Source: CAZOVB01 sp964583095 (GTDB taxonomy: Bacteria > Planctomycetota > Phycisphaerae > SM23-33). From it: 64,000 nt of DNA. Of this stretch, positions 9,261 to 17,523 are shown piece after piece. Both the position numbers and the translations under genes were made by a program. Under the pieces are notes generated by a model. It had not been told where the DNA came from, did no database searches, and saw nothing but the letters and a program-made list of their open reading frames with translations. How positions within the stretch are numbered: the stretch's first letter is position 1; every line of letters starts with the position of its first letter. The stretch lies in contig CAZOVB010000013.1 in NCBI GenBank assembly GCA_964583095.1, positions 30,249 through 94,248 on the forward strand, given 5' to 3'.

Positions 9261-9998
9261 CTACCGGAGTGTCACATTCTCCAGTTGTACGCTCCAGACC
9301 GACGTGTCGCCTTTGAGGACGTAGTCTCCGATCCGCCAGGCGCGAATCGTTTCGGGCAACTGCAGATCCTGGGAGAATTCTTCATACTCGTAACCCGTGA
9401 TCGTGCCCTTGCCTGAGGGTGTATCGGAAACACCGGTTACGAAGACCAGACGATTTGTCTCCTGGTCGAAATAGAAGGCTCTTTCGTCGCCCGGGCCTTG
9501 GACGCCCAGGCGTTTGACACGCAGGCCTCCGACGAAACGCTCCTCGACCTGGCCAATCGGGTGGCTGTCCTCGGCCAGCAGCCAGACCCCCAGAAACCGC
9601 CGCAGGTACGCCTGGGTCACCTGCCCAAGCTCCTCCAGGCGCTTGGGGTTCAAGCCCCGCCCGAGGGTCTGGACCGGTCCTGTCAGGCCCGCACGGACCT
9701 CCCAGGGACCCAGAGGGGTAGCGCCCTGAAACCCAACCGTCGAGTCCTCCAGGGAAAGATCCATCCTCGCCGGCAGGAGGAGCCGCTGGTTATCGCTGAA
9801 CAGCACGATGGTGACGTCCCCCTGCACGCAAGACAGGCGCGTCCACGCAGCACCCCCGACCTGACTGGCGGCCTGACGGATCACCGCAGGCTCCGCCGGT
9901 AACGGCTGCATCCCTTGCTCTCGGCGGCTTGAGGTGCAAGCGCCCAAGAACATTGCGATACCCACCAGAAGGGTCCATCCGGCTGGAAGATTCTTCAT
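9261..9998 (-). CDS. outer-membrane-type lipoprotein, unknown function
   Basis: A 245-residue lipoprotein. The signal peptide is followed by the lipobox LGAC (Cys around residue 21) and a Ser/Arg-rich mature start. The body reads as alternating beta-strands (SCVQGDVTIVLFSDNQRL, then FYFDQETNRLVFVTG), resembling LolA/LolB-like or DUF4292-type half-barrels. I would not assign a transport role from that alone. It ends with the strand WSVQLENVTLR. It lies 24 bases downstream of def on the same strand and could share its transcript. Confidence 0.8.
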   Translation of the reverse strand: MKNLPAGWTLLVGIAMFLGACTSSRREQGMQPLPAEPAVIRQAASQVGGAAWTRLSCVQGDVTIVLFSDNQRLLLPARMDLSLEDSTVGFQGATPLGPWEVRAGLTGPVQTLGRGLNPKRLEELGQVTQAYLRRFLGVWLLAEDSHPIGQVEERFVGGLRVKRLGVQGPGDERAFYFDQETNRLVFVTGVSDTPSGKGTITGYEYEEFSQDLQLPETIRAWRIGDYVLKGDTSVWSVQLENVTLR

Positions 9999-10022
9999 CG
10001 ACTGCTCCTGACTGGAGATACG

Positions 10023-10571
10023 TTAGGAAAGCTGCGACTCGAGTTGACGCAGGGCCTTTCGATTGGCCAACTTGGCTACGCTGCTCATTCTGTCCACAAG
10101 CAATCTTCCGTCGAGATGATCGCTTTCGTGTTCGAAGATTCGGGCGGTGAGCTCCTCCCCCGTTTCCTGGAAGGTCTCGCCCTCGAGGTTCAACGCCTCG
10201 ATGGTCACCTGGTTGTGTCTGCGGACCTTGCAATGGATGTCCGGAAAGCTCAGGCAGCCTTCGTCGCCTTCCTGCTTGCCACCGGCCTCAACGATGAGCG
10301 GGTTGATGTAGATCCGGCGATCGGCGGTATCAAACGTCGGCGACGCGATGAACAGCCGTACTGTAACGCCCACCTGCGGGGCTGCGAGCCCCACGCCTCG
10401 CGAAGCAAACATCAGCTCGAACATCCGCTCCACCAAGGCCCGCACTGCGGGGTCGGTTGCATCGCCTATCGGCGTGGACACCTGCCGAAGCCGCGGGTCG
10501 GGATAGTGGATGATCCGGAGGTCTTCCGGATTCACCGCATGGATTTTTGCATTCTCTACCATACTCGCCAT
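10023..10571 (-). CDS. def: peptide deformylase
   Basis: A 182-residue peptide deformylase that removes the formyl group from nascent protein N-termini. All three active-site boxes are present: GVGLAAPQ (59-66), EGCLS (104-108, Cys106 metal ligand) and HESDH (148-152, His148 and His152 as metal ligands, Glu149 catalytic). In many deformylases the last box is HEIDH or HExDHL; here Ser replaces the hydrophobic residue and the box continues LDG as usual. A shorter start at the second Met is possible. It is divergent from rnc. Confidence 0.95.
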   Translation of the reverse strand: MASMVENAKIHAVNPEDLRIIHYPDPRLRQVSTPIGDATDPAVRALVERMFELMFASRGVGLAAPQVGVTVRLFIASPTFDTADRRIYINPLIVEAGGKQEGDEGCLSFPDIHCKVRRHNQVTIEALNLEGETFQETGEELTARIFEHESDHLDGRLLVDRMSSVAKLANRKALRQLESQLS

Positions 10572-10748
10572 CTTATCGTCATCGTCGCTGAGGAATCAAG
10601 CGAATCGCCGAGCCGCTCTGGAGGTTGCGCCCGGCTGGAAGCTCCGCCGCAGGGGACAATTCGTCGCTGTCGCCGCATTGCATTCAATGCGCCCCGTGCT
10701 ATAATCCGATCAACAAGTAATCGAGAACCGTCCACCTTGCCCAGGCAA

Positions 10749-11531
10749 ATGCACGCGGTCAAGGCCTCTCCGCCGGAAAGCATCCGGCGGGCAGGCCTCG
10801 CCCAGCGTGAGGCGCCACATCAGGAACTTCGCGTGGAACCTGCAACCATCACTCGTTGCCGTGAGTTGCTCGGCTATGAAATCCAGGATCCGGAAATTCT
10901 CCAGATTGCCCTGACGCACGCTTCCGTCGCCGTCACCCGCGTCGAGAGCAACGAAAGGCTGGAGTTTCTCGGCGATGCCGTCCTGGGCCTCGTGGTCTGC
11001 CAGGAACTATACGAGCGATACCCCGACAGCCTCGAAGGCGAAATGACCCGCGTCAAATCCTCCGTCGTCTCCAGGCAAACCTGTGCACTGGTGACCGAAG
11101 AAGCCCAGTTGACCGAACTGCTCATGCTCGGCAAGGGCATGGCCGCCCCGGGGCAACTGCCTACAAGCGTGGCCGCTGCGGTCTTCGAGTCCATCATCGG
11201 GGCGATTTTCCTGGATGGCGGGCTCGAGCCGGCCCGGCAGTTCATCCTCCGCCACCTCAGGCCTCACATCGAAGAGGCCATGGAGAGCGAGCACCAGCAG
11301 AACTTCAAGGCCAAGCTCCAACAGCATGCCCAGAGGCAGTTTGCCCAGACGCCCGAGTACGTTCTCCTGGATGAGAAGGGGCCCGACCACAGCAAGTGCT
11401 TTGAGATTGCCGTTTCCATCGACGGCAGGAACTTCCCCAGCGCCTGGGGGCCTTGCAAGAAGGAGGCCGAGCAGAAGGCGGCATTTCTTGCCCTGGTCGA
11501 ACTGGGCCTGGAGGAAGACGAAAGCTCGTAG
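10749..11531 (+). CDS. rnc: ribonuclease III
   Basis: A 260-residue RNase III that cleaves double-stranded RNA in rRNA processing and RNA decay. The signature ERLEFLGDAV spans residues 69-78, with catalytic Asp76 and the second acidic residue Glu147 in VFESIIGAIFLD. The double-stranded-RNA-binding domain covers about 184-255. The start is uncertain: the ATG at 10749 adds about 28 residues before the conserved domain, while a GTG at 10833 would begin right before it. Neither has a strong ribosome binding site. It is divergent from def. Confidence 0.95.
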   Translation: MHAVKASPPESIRRAGLAQREAPHQELRVEPATITRCRELLGYEIQDPEILQIALTHASVAVTRVESNERLEFLGDAVLGLVVCQELYERYPDSLEGEMTRVKSSVVSRQTCALVTEEAQLTELLMLGKGMAAPGQLPTSVAAAVFESIIGAIFLDGGLEPARQFILRHLRPHIEEAMESEHQQNFKAKLQQHAQRQFAQTPEYVLLDEKGPDHSKCFEIAVSIDGRNFPSAWGPCKKEAEQKAAFLALVELGLEEDESS

Positions 11532-11690
11532 CCGTCCGTGGTGCAGGCAAATCCCGAAAATCCCTGTGCGTCAGCGCATTTGCCTGGAATCGCTCATGCG
11601 TTCCAACTTACAATAAAAAGTATCTTCGAAATTTCGTCGGAGATTATTGCTAGTTTGGCAGAGTGAATCCTTTTATTTCCCCGTCTGATA

Positions 11691-11735
11691 AGGGTTTTAA
11701 CTGGCGGCGGGCCGGGTCTTTCGCCGATAAACCCT
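11691..11735 (+). promoter_or_regulatory. structured 5' leader hairpin
   Basis: The bases before the ribosome binding site of the gene at 11754 form an outer 7 bp stem AGGGTTT / AAACCCT (11691-11697 with 11729-11735). A shorter GGCG/CGCC stem sits inside. The upstream 11590-11690 stretch is AT-rich compared with its surroundings and could hold a promoter, but I see no clear -35/-10 pair. It matches no riboswitch class that I recognise. Confidence 0.35.
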
Positions 11736-11753
11736 ATGGAGACAGGGAATTTC

Positions 11754-12308
11754 ATGACGCATGTGATGAGAATAGGTCGATCCATCATGGCCCAGACGCC
11801 GGCGGTCAAGACACTGCTGGCCCTGGTGGTCTGCATGACCTTGGGCACCTTTGCCCTGGTCCTGATGCAGACCGAGCCGATTCGATCTCCTCTCATGCAG
11901 TTGGCTTCGGTGACCACCGGGCCCACCTCCCTTGCCCAACTGGTACGCCGCACCGAAAGCGACATCCCCCAGCAGCAGTGGAAGAACATCATCGTCTATC
12001 GCGATGGCCGATCGATGGCCCGGGCGCCTCAGCGTTTCCACTTCATTGTCCGTGTCCAGGGCGACGAGCCCACCGTGGAGGCGACCGGCCTCTGGCGGGA
12101 GCAGGCATCGGCCCAGCATCCGTTGACCGATGGGGGCCCCGACTGGAACGCCGACAGCATCGGCATCTATGTCATGCCCCATTACGGCCAGGTGGGCCCC
12201 GAGCAGATTCAGATGTCCCGACAGCTCTGCAGCGAGCTTCAGAAGCTCCTGCACATCGGGGCAGACCACGTCTACCCCTCCGAGACGGTTCCAGGCCTTA
12301 GAGACTGA
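11754..12308 (+). CDS. membrane-anchored protein, possible degenerate amidase-2 fold
   Basis: A 184-residue protein whose start is placed at the ATG at 11754, because GGAGACAGGG lies just upstream; an in-frame ATG at 11736 overlaps that site. Residues 15-37 form one membrane helix. The soluble part has the layout of the N-acetylmuramoyl-L-alanine amidase 2/PGRP fold: WKNIIVYRDG, RFHFIVRVQG, LWREQASAQHP, DSIGIYVMP, and a final helix. The usual zinc ligands are not convincingly placed (Tyr stands where the first His is expected), so if the fold is right it is probably a binding rather than hydrolytic domain. This assignment is tentative. Confidence 0.5.
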   Translation: MTHVMRIGRSIMAQTPAVKTLLALVVCMTLGTFALVLMQTEPIRSPLMQLASVTTGPTSLAQLVRRTESDIPQQQWKNIIVYRDGRSMARAPQRFHFIVRVQGDEPTVEATGLWREQASAQHPLTDGGPDWNADSIGIYVMPHYGQVGPEQIQMSRQLCSELQKLLHIGADHVYPSETVPGLRD

Positions 12309-12397
12309 TCACCCAGGCCTGCCTTTGGCCTTGCCTCTTGGGCCATCCATCGCATCTTCGCGCTTTCCGCGCAGAATCAGCGGAGTAACGGGTTCGT

Positions 12398-12571
12398 CTA
12401 CCGGCGGTCGGCAGGACTGTCGGGTCCTTCGTCAGCCGCAGCCAGGCCGGGCCTGTCAGGGCTCAGCGAAGCTTCTTCATCGGGGCCGACGTCGATATCC
12501 AGACAGCCTCCCACCATCAGAAGGGCCAGTCCCGCAAATACGATAAGCAATCGGTAGCGCCAGGTTCTCAT
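12398..12571 (-). CDS. small lipoprotein (57 aa)
   Basis: On the minus strand, an ATG at 12571 preceded by GAGGAAGG opens a 57-residue frame ending at TAG at 12398. It starts MRTWRYRLLIVFAGLALLMV and continues GGCLDIDVGPDEE: a basic n-region, a hydrophobic core and the lipobox VGGC, so Cys22 should be lipidated. The mature 35 residues are acidic and Pro/Asp-rich, with no fold expected. It lies 80 bases downstream of ispG on the same strand. Its function is unknown. Confidence 0.7.
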   Translation of the reverse strand: MRTWRYRLLIVFAGLALLMVGGCLDIDVGPDEEASLSPDRPGLAAADEGPDSPADRR

Positions 12572-12651
12572 GCCTTCCTCGTTCCTATTAACAGCTCAGC
12601 CGCCCGGGGTCGAAGGGTTGCTTCCCTTCGGGTCGGCGTCAGCAGAAGTCT

Positions 12652-13737
12652 TCAATTGCCCTTCGCCTGATCCACCAGGCGACGGACCTCTCCCACCACG
12701 GCAGAGACCATTTCGGACCCCTCGATGGTGGCGACCTTCCTGCCGTGGCGATACAGCAGGGCCTTGCCCTTGCCCGCACAAAGGGCGATATCCGCACCCT
12801 CCGCCTCGCCGGGGCCATTGACCACGCAGCCCATGATGGCCACCGTTACAGGCGTTTTCACGCCCGCAAGCTCCTGCTGAACCTGCTCGATGACCTCCGT
12901 CAGGTCCATCTGCAACCTTCCGCAGGTGGGGCAGGCGATGAGTTCCAGCCCCTCCCGGTCCAACAGCCGCAGGCTCTGGAGCAGTTCCCGCCCGGCCTGG
13001 ACTTCCGCCACCGGGTCGCCCGCATAGGAGATCCGCAGCGTATCGCCGATGCCCTCGGACAGCAGGGCCCCCAGGGCTGCCGCCGAGCGGATCGCCCCCG
13101 TCCTGGCCGTCCCGGCATGGGTGACCCCCAGGTGAAGCGGGTAGGGCCATCGCTGTCGCATCAGGCGATTGACCGCCACGGTGGTGTAGGCGTCGTGACT
13201 CTTGGCAGAGAGGACCAGGTTTGTAAAGTCTTCCTGTTCAAAGACGTTTAGATATTCTTCCAACTTGTTGGCCATCAGGTGATCCAGGCTTTCCCGGCTG
13301 GGTTGCTCCCGATCGGGTATGGAACCTTCATTGACGCCCACGCGGATGGCACAGCCTGCCTCCGCGGCGGCGTGGATCACCCGGCGCACCTGGTCGCGGT
13401 CGCGAATGTTGCCCGGATTCAGGCGGATTTTCGCGCAGCCGGCCTGGATCGCCTCCAGGGCGCGGTCGAAGTGGAAGTGCACGTCGGCCACAATCGGCAC
13501 GGGCGCCTCGGCCACGATCCGCCCCAGCGCCTGGGTATCTGCCCGGGTCGGCACGGCCACCCGCACGAGCTGCGCACCGGCCTGGACCAATTGTCCGATC
13601 TGGGCCAGTGTCGCCTCGGCATCGGACGTCGGCGTGTTGGTCATGCTCTGGACCACGATCGGCTCTTGGCCGCCCAGGACCAGGCTGCCCACGCGCACCT
13701 TCCGGCTGGGTTGTCTCTGAATCTTCGGGTACTCCAT
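12652..13737 (-). CDS. ispG: 4-hydroxy-3-methylbut-2-enyl diphosphate synthase (GcpE)
   Basis: A 361-residue IspG, the Fe-S enzyme of the MEP pathway that reduces MEcPP to HMBPP and so feeds all isoprenoid synthesis. The TIM-barrel start VVQSMTNTPTSD is clear. The cluster ligands sit in ACPTCGR (Cx2C) and GCVVNGPGE. The ATG at 13737 gives the usual N-terminus; a longer in-frame extension looks non-coding. It is the only MEP gene in the window and is relevant as a precursor source for the prenyl diphosphate synthase at 33409. Confidence 0.96.
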   Translation of the reverse strand: MEYPKIQRQPSRKVRVGSLVLGGQEPIVVQSMTNTPTSDAEATLAQIGQLVQAGAQLVRVAVPTRADTQALGRIVAEAPVPIVADVHFHFDRALEAIQAGCAKIRLNPGNIRDRDQVRRVIHAAAEAGCAIRVGVNEGSIPDREQPSRESLDHLMANKLEEYLNVFEQEDFTNLVLSAKSHDAYTTVAVNRLMRQRWPYPLHLGVTHAGTARTGAIRSAAALGALLSEGIGDTLRISYAGDPVAEVQAGRELLQSLRLLDREGLELIACPTCGRLQMDLTEVIEQVQQELAGVKTPVTVAIMGCVVNGPGEAEGADIALCAGKGKALLYRHGRKVATIEGSEMVSAVVGEVRRLVDQAKGN

Positions 13738-13782
13738 GGCCGAACATTCTACCCGCTTGTTCCCCCGGGGCAAATGCGAAGG

Positions 13783-13812
13783 TTGACACAGCCTCCCCCG
13801 CCCGACAAAATA
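13783..13812 (+). promoter_or_regulatory. promoter of tRNA-Arg
   Basis: A consensus -35 TTGACA (13783-13788) is followed at 17-18 bases by the A/T-rich hexamer AAAATA or CAAAAT, ending about 12 bases before the tRNA 5' end at 13824. The -10 match is poor, but position and -35 fit a stable-RNA promoter. Confidence 0.5.
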
Positions 13813-13823
13813 CACTCAGCCAA

Positions 13824-13896
13824 GCGCCCGTAGCTCAGTGGATAGAGCGCCTGCCTCCGGAGCAGGAAGTCAGAGGTTCGAATCCTCTCGGGCGTA
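13824..13896 (+). tRNA. tRNA-Arg (anticodon CCG)
   Basis: A complete 73-base cloverleaf without encoded CCA. The acceptor stem GCGCCCG pairs with CGGGCGT (G-U at the first pair). The D-arm GCTC/GAGC, the anticodon stem CCTGC/GCAGG with loop CTCCGGA (anticodon CCG), the T-arm AGAGG/CCTCT with loop TTCGAAT, and discriminator A are all present. It reads Arg CGG codons. Its last 16 bases begin the tandem repeat described at 13881. Confidence 0.96.
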
Positions 13897-14101
13897 GTCC
13901 GAGCGATTCGAAGCTCTGGGAGCTGCGAGCCTCGCGAGCAGATCCGTCAGAGGGCTCGACGCTGGAAGCGCCGCGCAGCGAATCCTCTCGGGCGTAGTCC
14001 GAGCGATTCGAAGCTCTGGGAGCTGCGAGCTTCGCGAGCAGATCCGTCAGAGGGCTCGACGCCCCCCCTGGGGCGCCGCGCAGCGAATCCTCTCGGGCGT
14101 A
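13881..14101 (+). repeat. tandem repeats that each restart with the tRNA-Arg 3' tail
   Basis: Unit 1 (13881-13980, 100 bases) starts inside the tRNA with AATCCTCTCGGGCGTA and runs to CGCCGCGCAGCG. Unit 2 (13981-14085, 105 bases) repeats it almost exactly, with one C/T change and a short C-rich indel near its end. A third partial unit (14086-14101) again holds the tRNA tail. The first 16 bases of every unit equal the T-loop 3' side, T-stem, acceptor 3' strand and discriminator of the tRNA. The following 14102-14340 stretch shows no further copy and no gene. Confidence 0.9.
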
Positions 14102-14340
14102 GTGACGTAAAATTTGCCGAAGCCACTGCTTGTGCCGCCTGCATCCCAAGAGGCATCGCGGAGCATTCTTCAGGAATTACGGAAGAAGGAGAGAAGCTGC
14201 GGTCTTGACCCTCAGCGGAAACGCTCTGGATTCTGCCAAATAGTACCGACCCCTTCTTCTATTATTATTTACTGAGTCGAGTGGAGGATTTCGGCAGGAC
14301 TGCCGATATGCTCAAATGTTCCTTCCGGCCGGAGCTTTGA

Positions 14341-14820
14341 ATGGGTCAGCAAAATAACAAGAAAGCTCGACAGCATATCCGTGAAGAGGAAGATGGATCC
14401 CGCCAGTTTGTCTTCCACCCGGAGGAGGACGAACTCTTTACACGGACCGGGAAACAGGTAATTGCGGGGGGCCGACTGACCATCAGCATCGAGGTCTGGT
14501 TTGCCGAACTGAGAACCATGTTCGATCATGTAGTTCGCTGGATCCAGACCGAGGGTCTTGCCTCGAAGATCGCCGCGGTCGATGCGGTTCCCAGGGGAGC
14601 CAAAGTCAGCCTGTTCTTCGTCGTGCAAGGTGAATCCTACGATTTTGACCTTTCTGACAGGTTGGCAGAGCTGAATCGGACGCTTGTGACCTGCTTCAAC
14701 ATCGGTATGATCGAGCTTCACCAGTTGCCTGGTTCAGAAGTCAGCCGTTTCCTTGATCCTGAGAAGACAAGGCGGATTTACGGGGATGCCGGAAAAGCAC
14801 ATCAACCAATGGAAGCATAA
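14341..14820 (+). CDS. hypothetical protein, first gene of accessory pair
   Basis: A 159-residue soluble protein of no family I recognise. It is mixed alpha/beta with a charged N-terminus and a central stretch that looks like a small ligand or protein-binding domain. It overlaps the next gene (start 14786) by 35 bases, which suggests translational coupling and a two-component unit. It lies just downstream of the tRNA-Arg repeats, a typical place for acquired genes. Its codon and base use is less GC-rich than the flanking housekeeping genes. A role as partner of the HEPN-like protein is an inference from the overlap only. Confidence 0.65.
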   Translation: MGQQNNKKARQHIREEEDGSRQFVFHPEEDELFTRTGKQVIAGGRLTISIEVWFAELRTMFDHVVRWIQTEGLASKIAAVDAVPRGAKVSLFFVVQGESYDFDLSDRLAELNRTLVTCFNIGMIELHQLPGSEVSRFLDPEKTRRIYGDAGKAHQPMEA

Positions 14821-15196
14821 TCGGTCTTTCTTAGAGACGATTCGTCCGCAGTTTCCCGACTGGGCTGTAACCGTAACGTTCTACACGGCCCTTCATGCTG
14901 TGGATGCGCTCCTGAGACACGACAAAACGGGTCGTATCACGTCGCATTCTCACCGCAACGAAACCCTCATAAGGACGAATCGGTACGCCCGAATCTGGCA
15001 ATTGTTCCAACCGTTGCACGATCTCTCCAGGACGATCCGATATATGGCCCAACCGGAAAAATGGGTCTCCTGGGATGTGATCGAATCTGAGATCTTCAGG
15101 CGGTACCTTTACCCGCTGGAGAAGTCTGTGTTGAAGCTCACCGGAATTCAGGAGGAACTGCCCGAGATCAGTCTCCTGCGGAAAATGGACAGTTGA
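14786..15196 (+). CDS. HEPN-like domain protein
   Basis: A 136-residue all-helical protein starting at the ATG at 14786. It shows the pattern of a HEPN-like group: a first helix with HNRSFLETI, then DWAVTVTFYTALHAVDALL, then a His/Arg segment SHRNETLI, and SRTIRYM near the middle. HEPN proteins are often RNases (RxxxxH) or structural partners in toxin-antitoxin, abortive-infection and CRISPR systems. A clean RxxxxH is not present, so nuclease activity is not established. It overlaps the upstream gene, consistent with an operonic pair. Confidence 0.6.
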   Translation: MPEKHINQWKHNRSFLETIRPQFPDWAVTVTFYTALHAVDALLRHDKTGRITSHSHRNETLIRTNRYARIWQLFQPLHDLSRTIRYMAQPEKWVSWDVIESEIFRRYLYPLEKSVLKLTGIQEELPEISLLRKMDS

Positions 15197-15273
15197 GTCC
15201 GGGGGCATTCAGGGCCGTCGCTTCTGGGCGATGCGGTTCTTAAGATCCCTCGTGAGCAAAAGGACGAGATGAG

Positions 15274-15678
15274 ATGAAGACGCTTCGGTGTCCGTACTGC
15301 GAGAACGAACAGGACCAGACGGGGCAAAGCGTTGGGATGCACCAATGTGAGCACTGCGGGAATGCGTTCGTCTATGGGGACCAAGCGGATTCCGTCCTGG
15401 GCAAGTACCCCCGCTGCCCCGGAGCCATACTGGTCCTGTTTCTGCTGAGCCTGGTCGTGTCGGTTTCGGTGGCTGTTTTGCTGTTTAAGGTAATGATGGC
15501 TGGTCTGCTTGCGGCACAGGGGGAAGCCTTGCTCCTGATTTTCTGCCTGGCGCTGGCAGCCATATGCACTCACCTCGTGCGGATTCAACAGCGAACGTGG
15601 GTCATGCAGGTCAATCAGATGGAGTTGATGCGGCGGATTTCCAAGGCGCTCGACGATGCGTCCTCCGACTCCTCCTGA
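15274..15678 (+). CDS. zinc-ribbon protein with two membrane helices
   Basis: A 134-residue protein. Residues 6-29 hold two CxxC pairs (CPYC and CEHC), forming a zinc ribbon. Two hydrophobic helices follow at about 50-70 and 80-97, then a C-terminal amphipathic tail. Such small ribbon-membrane proteins are common and mostly uncharacterised. It lies 77 bases after the HEPN-like gene and may belong to the same accessory segment. The 320 bases to the next gene hold the flagellin leader and its hairpin. Confidence 0.7.
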   Translation: MKTLRCPYCENEQDQTGQSVGMHQCEHCGNAFVYGDQADSVLGKYPRCPGAILVLFLLSLVVSVSVAVLLFKVMMAGLLAAQGEALLLIFCLALAAICTHLVRIQQRTWVMQVNQMELMRRISKALDDASSDSS

Positions 15679-15944
15679 AGCCCTCAGGGCCAGGACACGG
15701 TTGGCTTCTGAGGATGGGTGGAAATCCCTGTGAGCGGGTCGGAATTCTTCGAAATAAATCAAGGGGACTTTGGATCGGCTCGATAGATAGCTCTGGAGGA
15801 AAATCAGAGTCGCTATCGCAGCGGAAGTGAGGGAAACACACACCGCGGGCAATCCGGCAACGGCCTTGGAGGAGGTTTCGTTACACCCGGCAAGCCCGGC
15901 CTCTCTTCCTATGCAAAGGCGACGATTTCCACTTTGACATCAAC

Positions 15945-15963
15945 GCGGGCCGCGTGGGCCTGC
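15945..15963 (+). promoter_or_regulatory. leader hairpin of flagellin gene 1
   Basis: A GC-rich stem GCGGGCC / GGCCTGC with a 5-base loop ends 35 bases before the flagellin ATG at 15998. A very similar hairpin sits at the same distance before the second flagellin (17524-17544). A possible sigma-28-like site (TCAAGGGG-N11-GCTCGATA) occurs near 15758-15784 but is weak. Confidence 0.55.
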
Positions 15964-15997
15964 GAATTTCGACGTACTGTCCTTGGAGGGAGAGTAA

Positions 15998-17173
15998 ATG
16001 TTAGCCATTCGTAACAACCTGATGGCCGAGCAGGCTTCGCGCCAGCTCAATGTGAACTACGGCAACCTGTCCAAGTCGGTCGCACGACTGTCTTCGGGCA
16101 AGCGGATCGTCAACGCCGGCGACGACGCGGCGGGCATGGCCGTGCAGGAGCTGATCCGGGCCGACGTAGCCGTGCTGCGTCAGGGCAGCAGAAACGCCCA
16201 GGACGGCATCAGCATGCTTCAGACGGCTGAGGGCGCGCTGAGCGTCGTGGACGATATCCTCGTCCGCATGAAAGAGCTTTCCGAGCAGGCCGCCACCGAG
16301 TCGTATTCGAGCGAGCAGCGGGCGATCATGGACGAGGAGTTCCAGCAGCTTATCAGCGAGATCGACCGTATCGCCAACAACACCACGTTCAACAGCCAGA
16401 ACATGCTCGACAGCGAGACCGAGACCCTGAGCATCCACATGGCTTCGACCGAAATGCTGGACATCGGCACCGAAGACATGACGGCTGCGGGCCTGGGCCT
16501 TGGCGGCACCAAGAGCACGGCTGTGATGAGCACCGGCGTGCAGGTCAGCCACATCACCGACACGCTGACGGTTTCTTCGACGGATATCACGCTGAGCTTC
16601 GGCACAGCGGATTGCCAGACGAGCTTCACCGTTCACCTCAGCAGCGGCGACAACACACTCCAGGCGATTGTGAACAAATTCAATGACGCTTCCCGTGCCG
16701 TTGATGGCGAAGAGTACGACGTTGCCTCGATCTACTACAACGATGACGACAAGACCTACGGCATCAAGCTTCAGGCCATGTGGGGTTCTTCGTCCAACTC
16801 GATTACCGTCACCGGCGGGGCCGACGACGTTGCCGCCGCCAACTGGGTCACCACTTCCGGCACCGGTACGAAGCTGAGCATCGAGGACGCCACCCAGGCG
16901 ATGGGCGCGCTGAACACCATCGGCGAAGCCATCGAGACCAAGGATTCCTACCGAGCCAAGATGGGCTACCTGATGAACCGGCTGGAATCGGCTGTCAGCG
17001 TCATCGACATCCAGGCCGAGAACCTCCTGGCCGCCGAGAGCCGCATTGCGGATGTCGACGTTGCCAAGGAGATGGCCGCCATGACCCGCAACCAGGTCCT
17101 GGCACAGGCGGGCATGAGTATGCTCAGCCAGGCCAACTCGATGCCGCAGATGGCCCTGAGTCTTCTTCGGTAA
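15998..17173 (+). CDS. flagellin
   Basis: A 391-residue flagellin. The N-terminal D0/D1 region (NNLMAEQASRQLNVNY, then SVARLSSGKRI and DDAAGMAVQE) and the C-terminal D1/D0 region (MNRLESAVSVIDIQAENLLAAESRI, ending MPQMALSLLR) are intact. These form the filament core and are exported by the flagellar type III system. The variable centre (about 150-310) is beta-rich and carries a single Cys in FGTADCQTSF, shared with the second copy. Cys is rare in flagellins. A good ribosome site (TTGGAGGGAG) precedes the start. No other flagellar gene is in the window. Confidence 0.95.
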   Translation: MLAIRNNLMAEQASRQLNVNYGNLSKSVARLSSGKRIVNAGDDAAGMAVQELIRADVAVLRQGSRNAQDGISMLQTAEGALSVVDDILVRMKELSEQAATESYSSEQRAIMDEEFQQLISEIDRIANNTTFNSQNMLDSETETLSIHMASTEMLDIGTEDMTAAGLGLGGTKSTAVMSTGVQVSHITDTLTVSSTDITLSFGTADCQTSFTVHLSSGDNTLQAIVNKFNDASRAVDGEEYDVASIYYNDDDKTYGIKLQAMWGSSSNSITVTGGADDVAAANWVTTSGTGTKLSIEDATQAMGALNTIGEAIETKDSYRAKMGYLMNRLESAVSVIDIQAENLLAAESRIADVDVAKEMAAMTRNQVLAQAGMSMLSQANSMPQMALSLLR

Positions 17174-17212
17174 GTTGTCTGGAATGTAATCCGTAATCTG
17201 TGCAAATGTGAC

Positions 17213-17253
17213 GCAGAGGCAGGGCCGCGAGTCGGTTCTGCCTCTGCTTTACT
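17213..17253 (+). terminator. intrinsic terminator after flagellin 1
   Basis: A perfect 10 bp stem GCAGAGGCAG / CTGCCTCTGC (17213-17222 with 17238-17247) is followed by TTTACTTT, 40 bases after the flagellin stop. It separates the two flagellin transcripts. Confidence 0.8.
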
Positions 17254-17523
17254 TTGCGCGGGGTACCGTAAGCCCTGGGCAGCAGGTTGAAGAAAAGTTT
17301 CAACTGCTTATAAGTCCTCGTCTTGCAGGTGCGTCTATGCCGGTTGGATCGATCAGGCAAGCGGCGCAATCTGAGGAGAATGGGAAAAAATCGTAAAGCT
17401 TTCCCCAAGCGTCCCGACAATGCCACTTGACGAGAGGATTCGAGGCAGCTTGGTGCGGTTGCCCGGGCACGGTAGAAGGATGGGTCGGAGGCTGGCTGAG
17501 AATCTCCCTTGCAATAACAAGCG

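Noticed and set aside
13897..14156. Short minus-strand frames in the tRNA-tail repeats
   Set aside because: They repeat the same peptide only because the DNA repeats, and lack ribosome sites. The tRNA 3' tail explains the sequence.
15758..15784. Sigma-28 promoter for flagellin 1
   Set aside because: Only a partial match to both boxes, and no counterpart at the second flagellin, so it is mentioned with the hairpin but not listed as a feature.
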